Assembly: GCA_002951995.1 (NCBI GenBank)
Contig: CP019797.1
Location: forward strand, 1,038,501-1,102,500
Direction of reading: 5' to 3'
Source: Stenotrophomonas acidaminiphila
Lineage (GTDB): Bacteria > Pseudomonadota > Gammaproteobacteria > Xanthomonadales > Xanthomonadaceae
Length of the DNA stretch: 64,000 nucleotides
The notes beneath the pieces are model-generated. The model saw only the letters and a list, made by a program, of their open reading frames with translations, was not told the origin of the DNA and ran no database searches. This document shows positions 63,933 through 64,000 of this stretch, piece by piece. A program made the position numbers and the translations under genes. How positions within the stretch are numbered: the stretch's first letter is position 1; every line of letters begins with the position of its first letter.

Positions 63933-64000
63933 CTACGGGGGCCGGTTGCCGGCGGCATCCAGCAGCGCATTGAGTTGTCCGATCATCGCGTCGTCGTAGC
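63933..64000 (-). CDS. Partial coding region, 3' end only
   Basis: On the minus strand a frame open from the window edge ends YDDAMIGQLNALLDAAGNRPP and stops at 63935-63933. It reads as a plausible protein C-terminus, convergent with tsaB. Too short to name a family; only 22 codons are visible. Confidence 0.35.
   Translation of the reverse strand, partial: YDDAMIGQLNALLDAAGNRPP

Overview
The window looks like a chromosomal segment of a high-GC gammaproteobacterium of the Xanthomonadaceae (Stenotrophomonas, Pseudoxanthomonas, Luteimonas or Lysobacter type). By eye it is about 70% G+C. The lineage call rests on several things: a divergent ampR / L2-type class A beta-lactamase pair, the gene order yebC-ruvC-ruvA-kup-ruvB-ybgC-tolQRAB-pal-cpoB-queE-queC, many TonB-dependent receptors, and a TIGR02999-type sigma factor coupled to a Ser/Thr kinase. 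Genus cannot be fixed from the sequence alone.

Layout. 1-6100: clpB behind a good sigma-32 promoter, a secreted esterase, and an O-acetylhomoserine sulfhydrylase (metY) with a hairpin leader. 6101-12350: an NAD(P)-binding oxidoreductase divergent from a LysR regulator, a Kef/YbaL-type antiporter and a TonB-dependent receptor (both broken by a one-base deletion as read). 12347-18450: an ABC-F ATPase, ampR and blaL2, a second CPA2 antiporter, and a small secreted protein. 18484-27454: a four-repeat DUF3011 protein, aspS, a GNAT acetyltransferase, a FecI/FecR pair divergent from an STN-type TonB receptor (cell-surface signalling), and a small alpha/beta hydrolase. 27521-39794: a long co-directional block for Holliday-junction processing (ruvC, ruvA, ruvB, with the potassium transporter kup inserted), the Tol-Pal envelope system and queuosine precursor genes. 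39924-46703: tRNA-Lys, the sigma factor/kinase pair, recQ, a 148-bp tandem repeat array, and dps. 46792-64000: hrpA, two small secreted proteins, relA, a membrane TPR-like protein, a two-domain glycosyltransferase, PBP1b (mrcB), a lipoprotein, a YoaA/DinG helicase, tsaB, and the 3' end of a further gene.

Most of the window is ordinary housekeeping chromosome; no phage, transposase, CRISPR array or defence island is visible. The most interesting items are the tandem palindromic repeat array between recQ and dps, the sigma/kinase pair whose family phospho-motif threonine is alanine and whose kinase is HCD rather than HRD, the FecIR-STN receptor module, the exact 76-residue periodicity of the DUF3011 protein, and degenerate GC heptads in front of ruvA, ruvB and the yoaA-like gene.

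A data-quality warning: four genes (ybaL-like, a TonB receptor, ruvB and the kinase 3' end) each become normal if one base is added back to a run of four or five C or G. That common pattern suggests homopolymer undercalls rather than four real pseudogenes.
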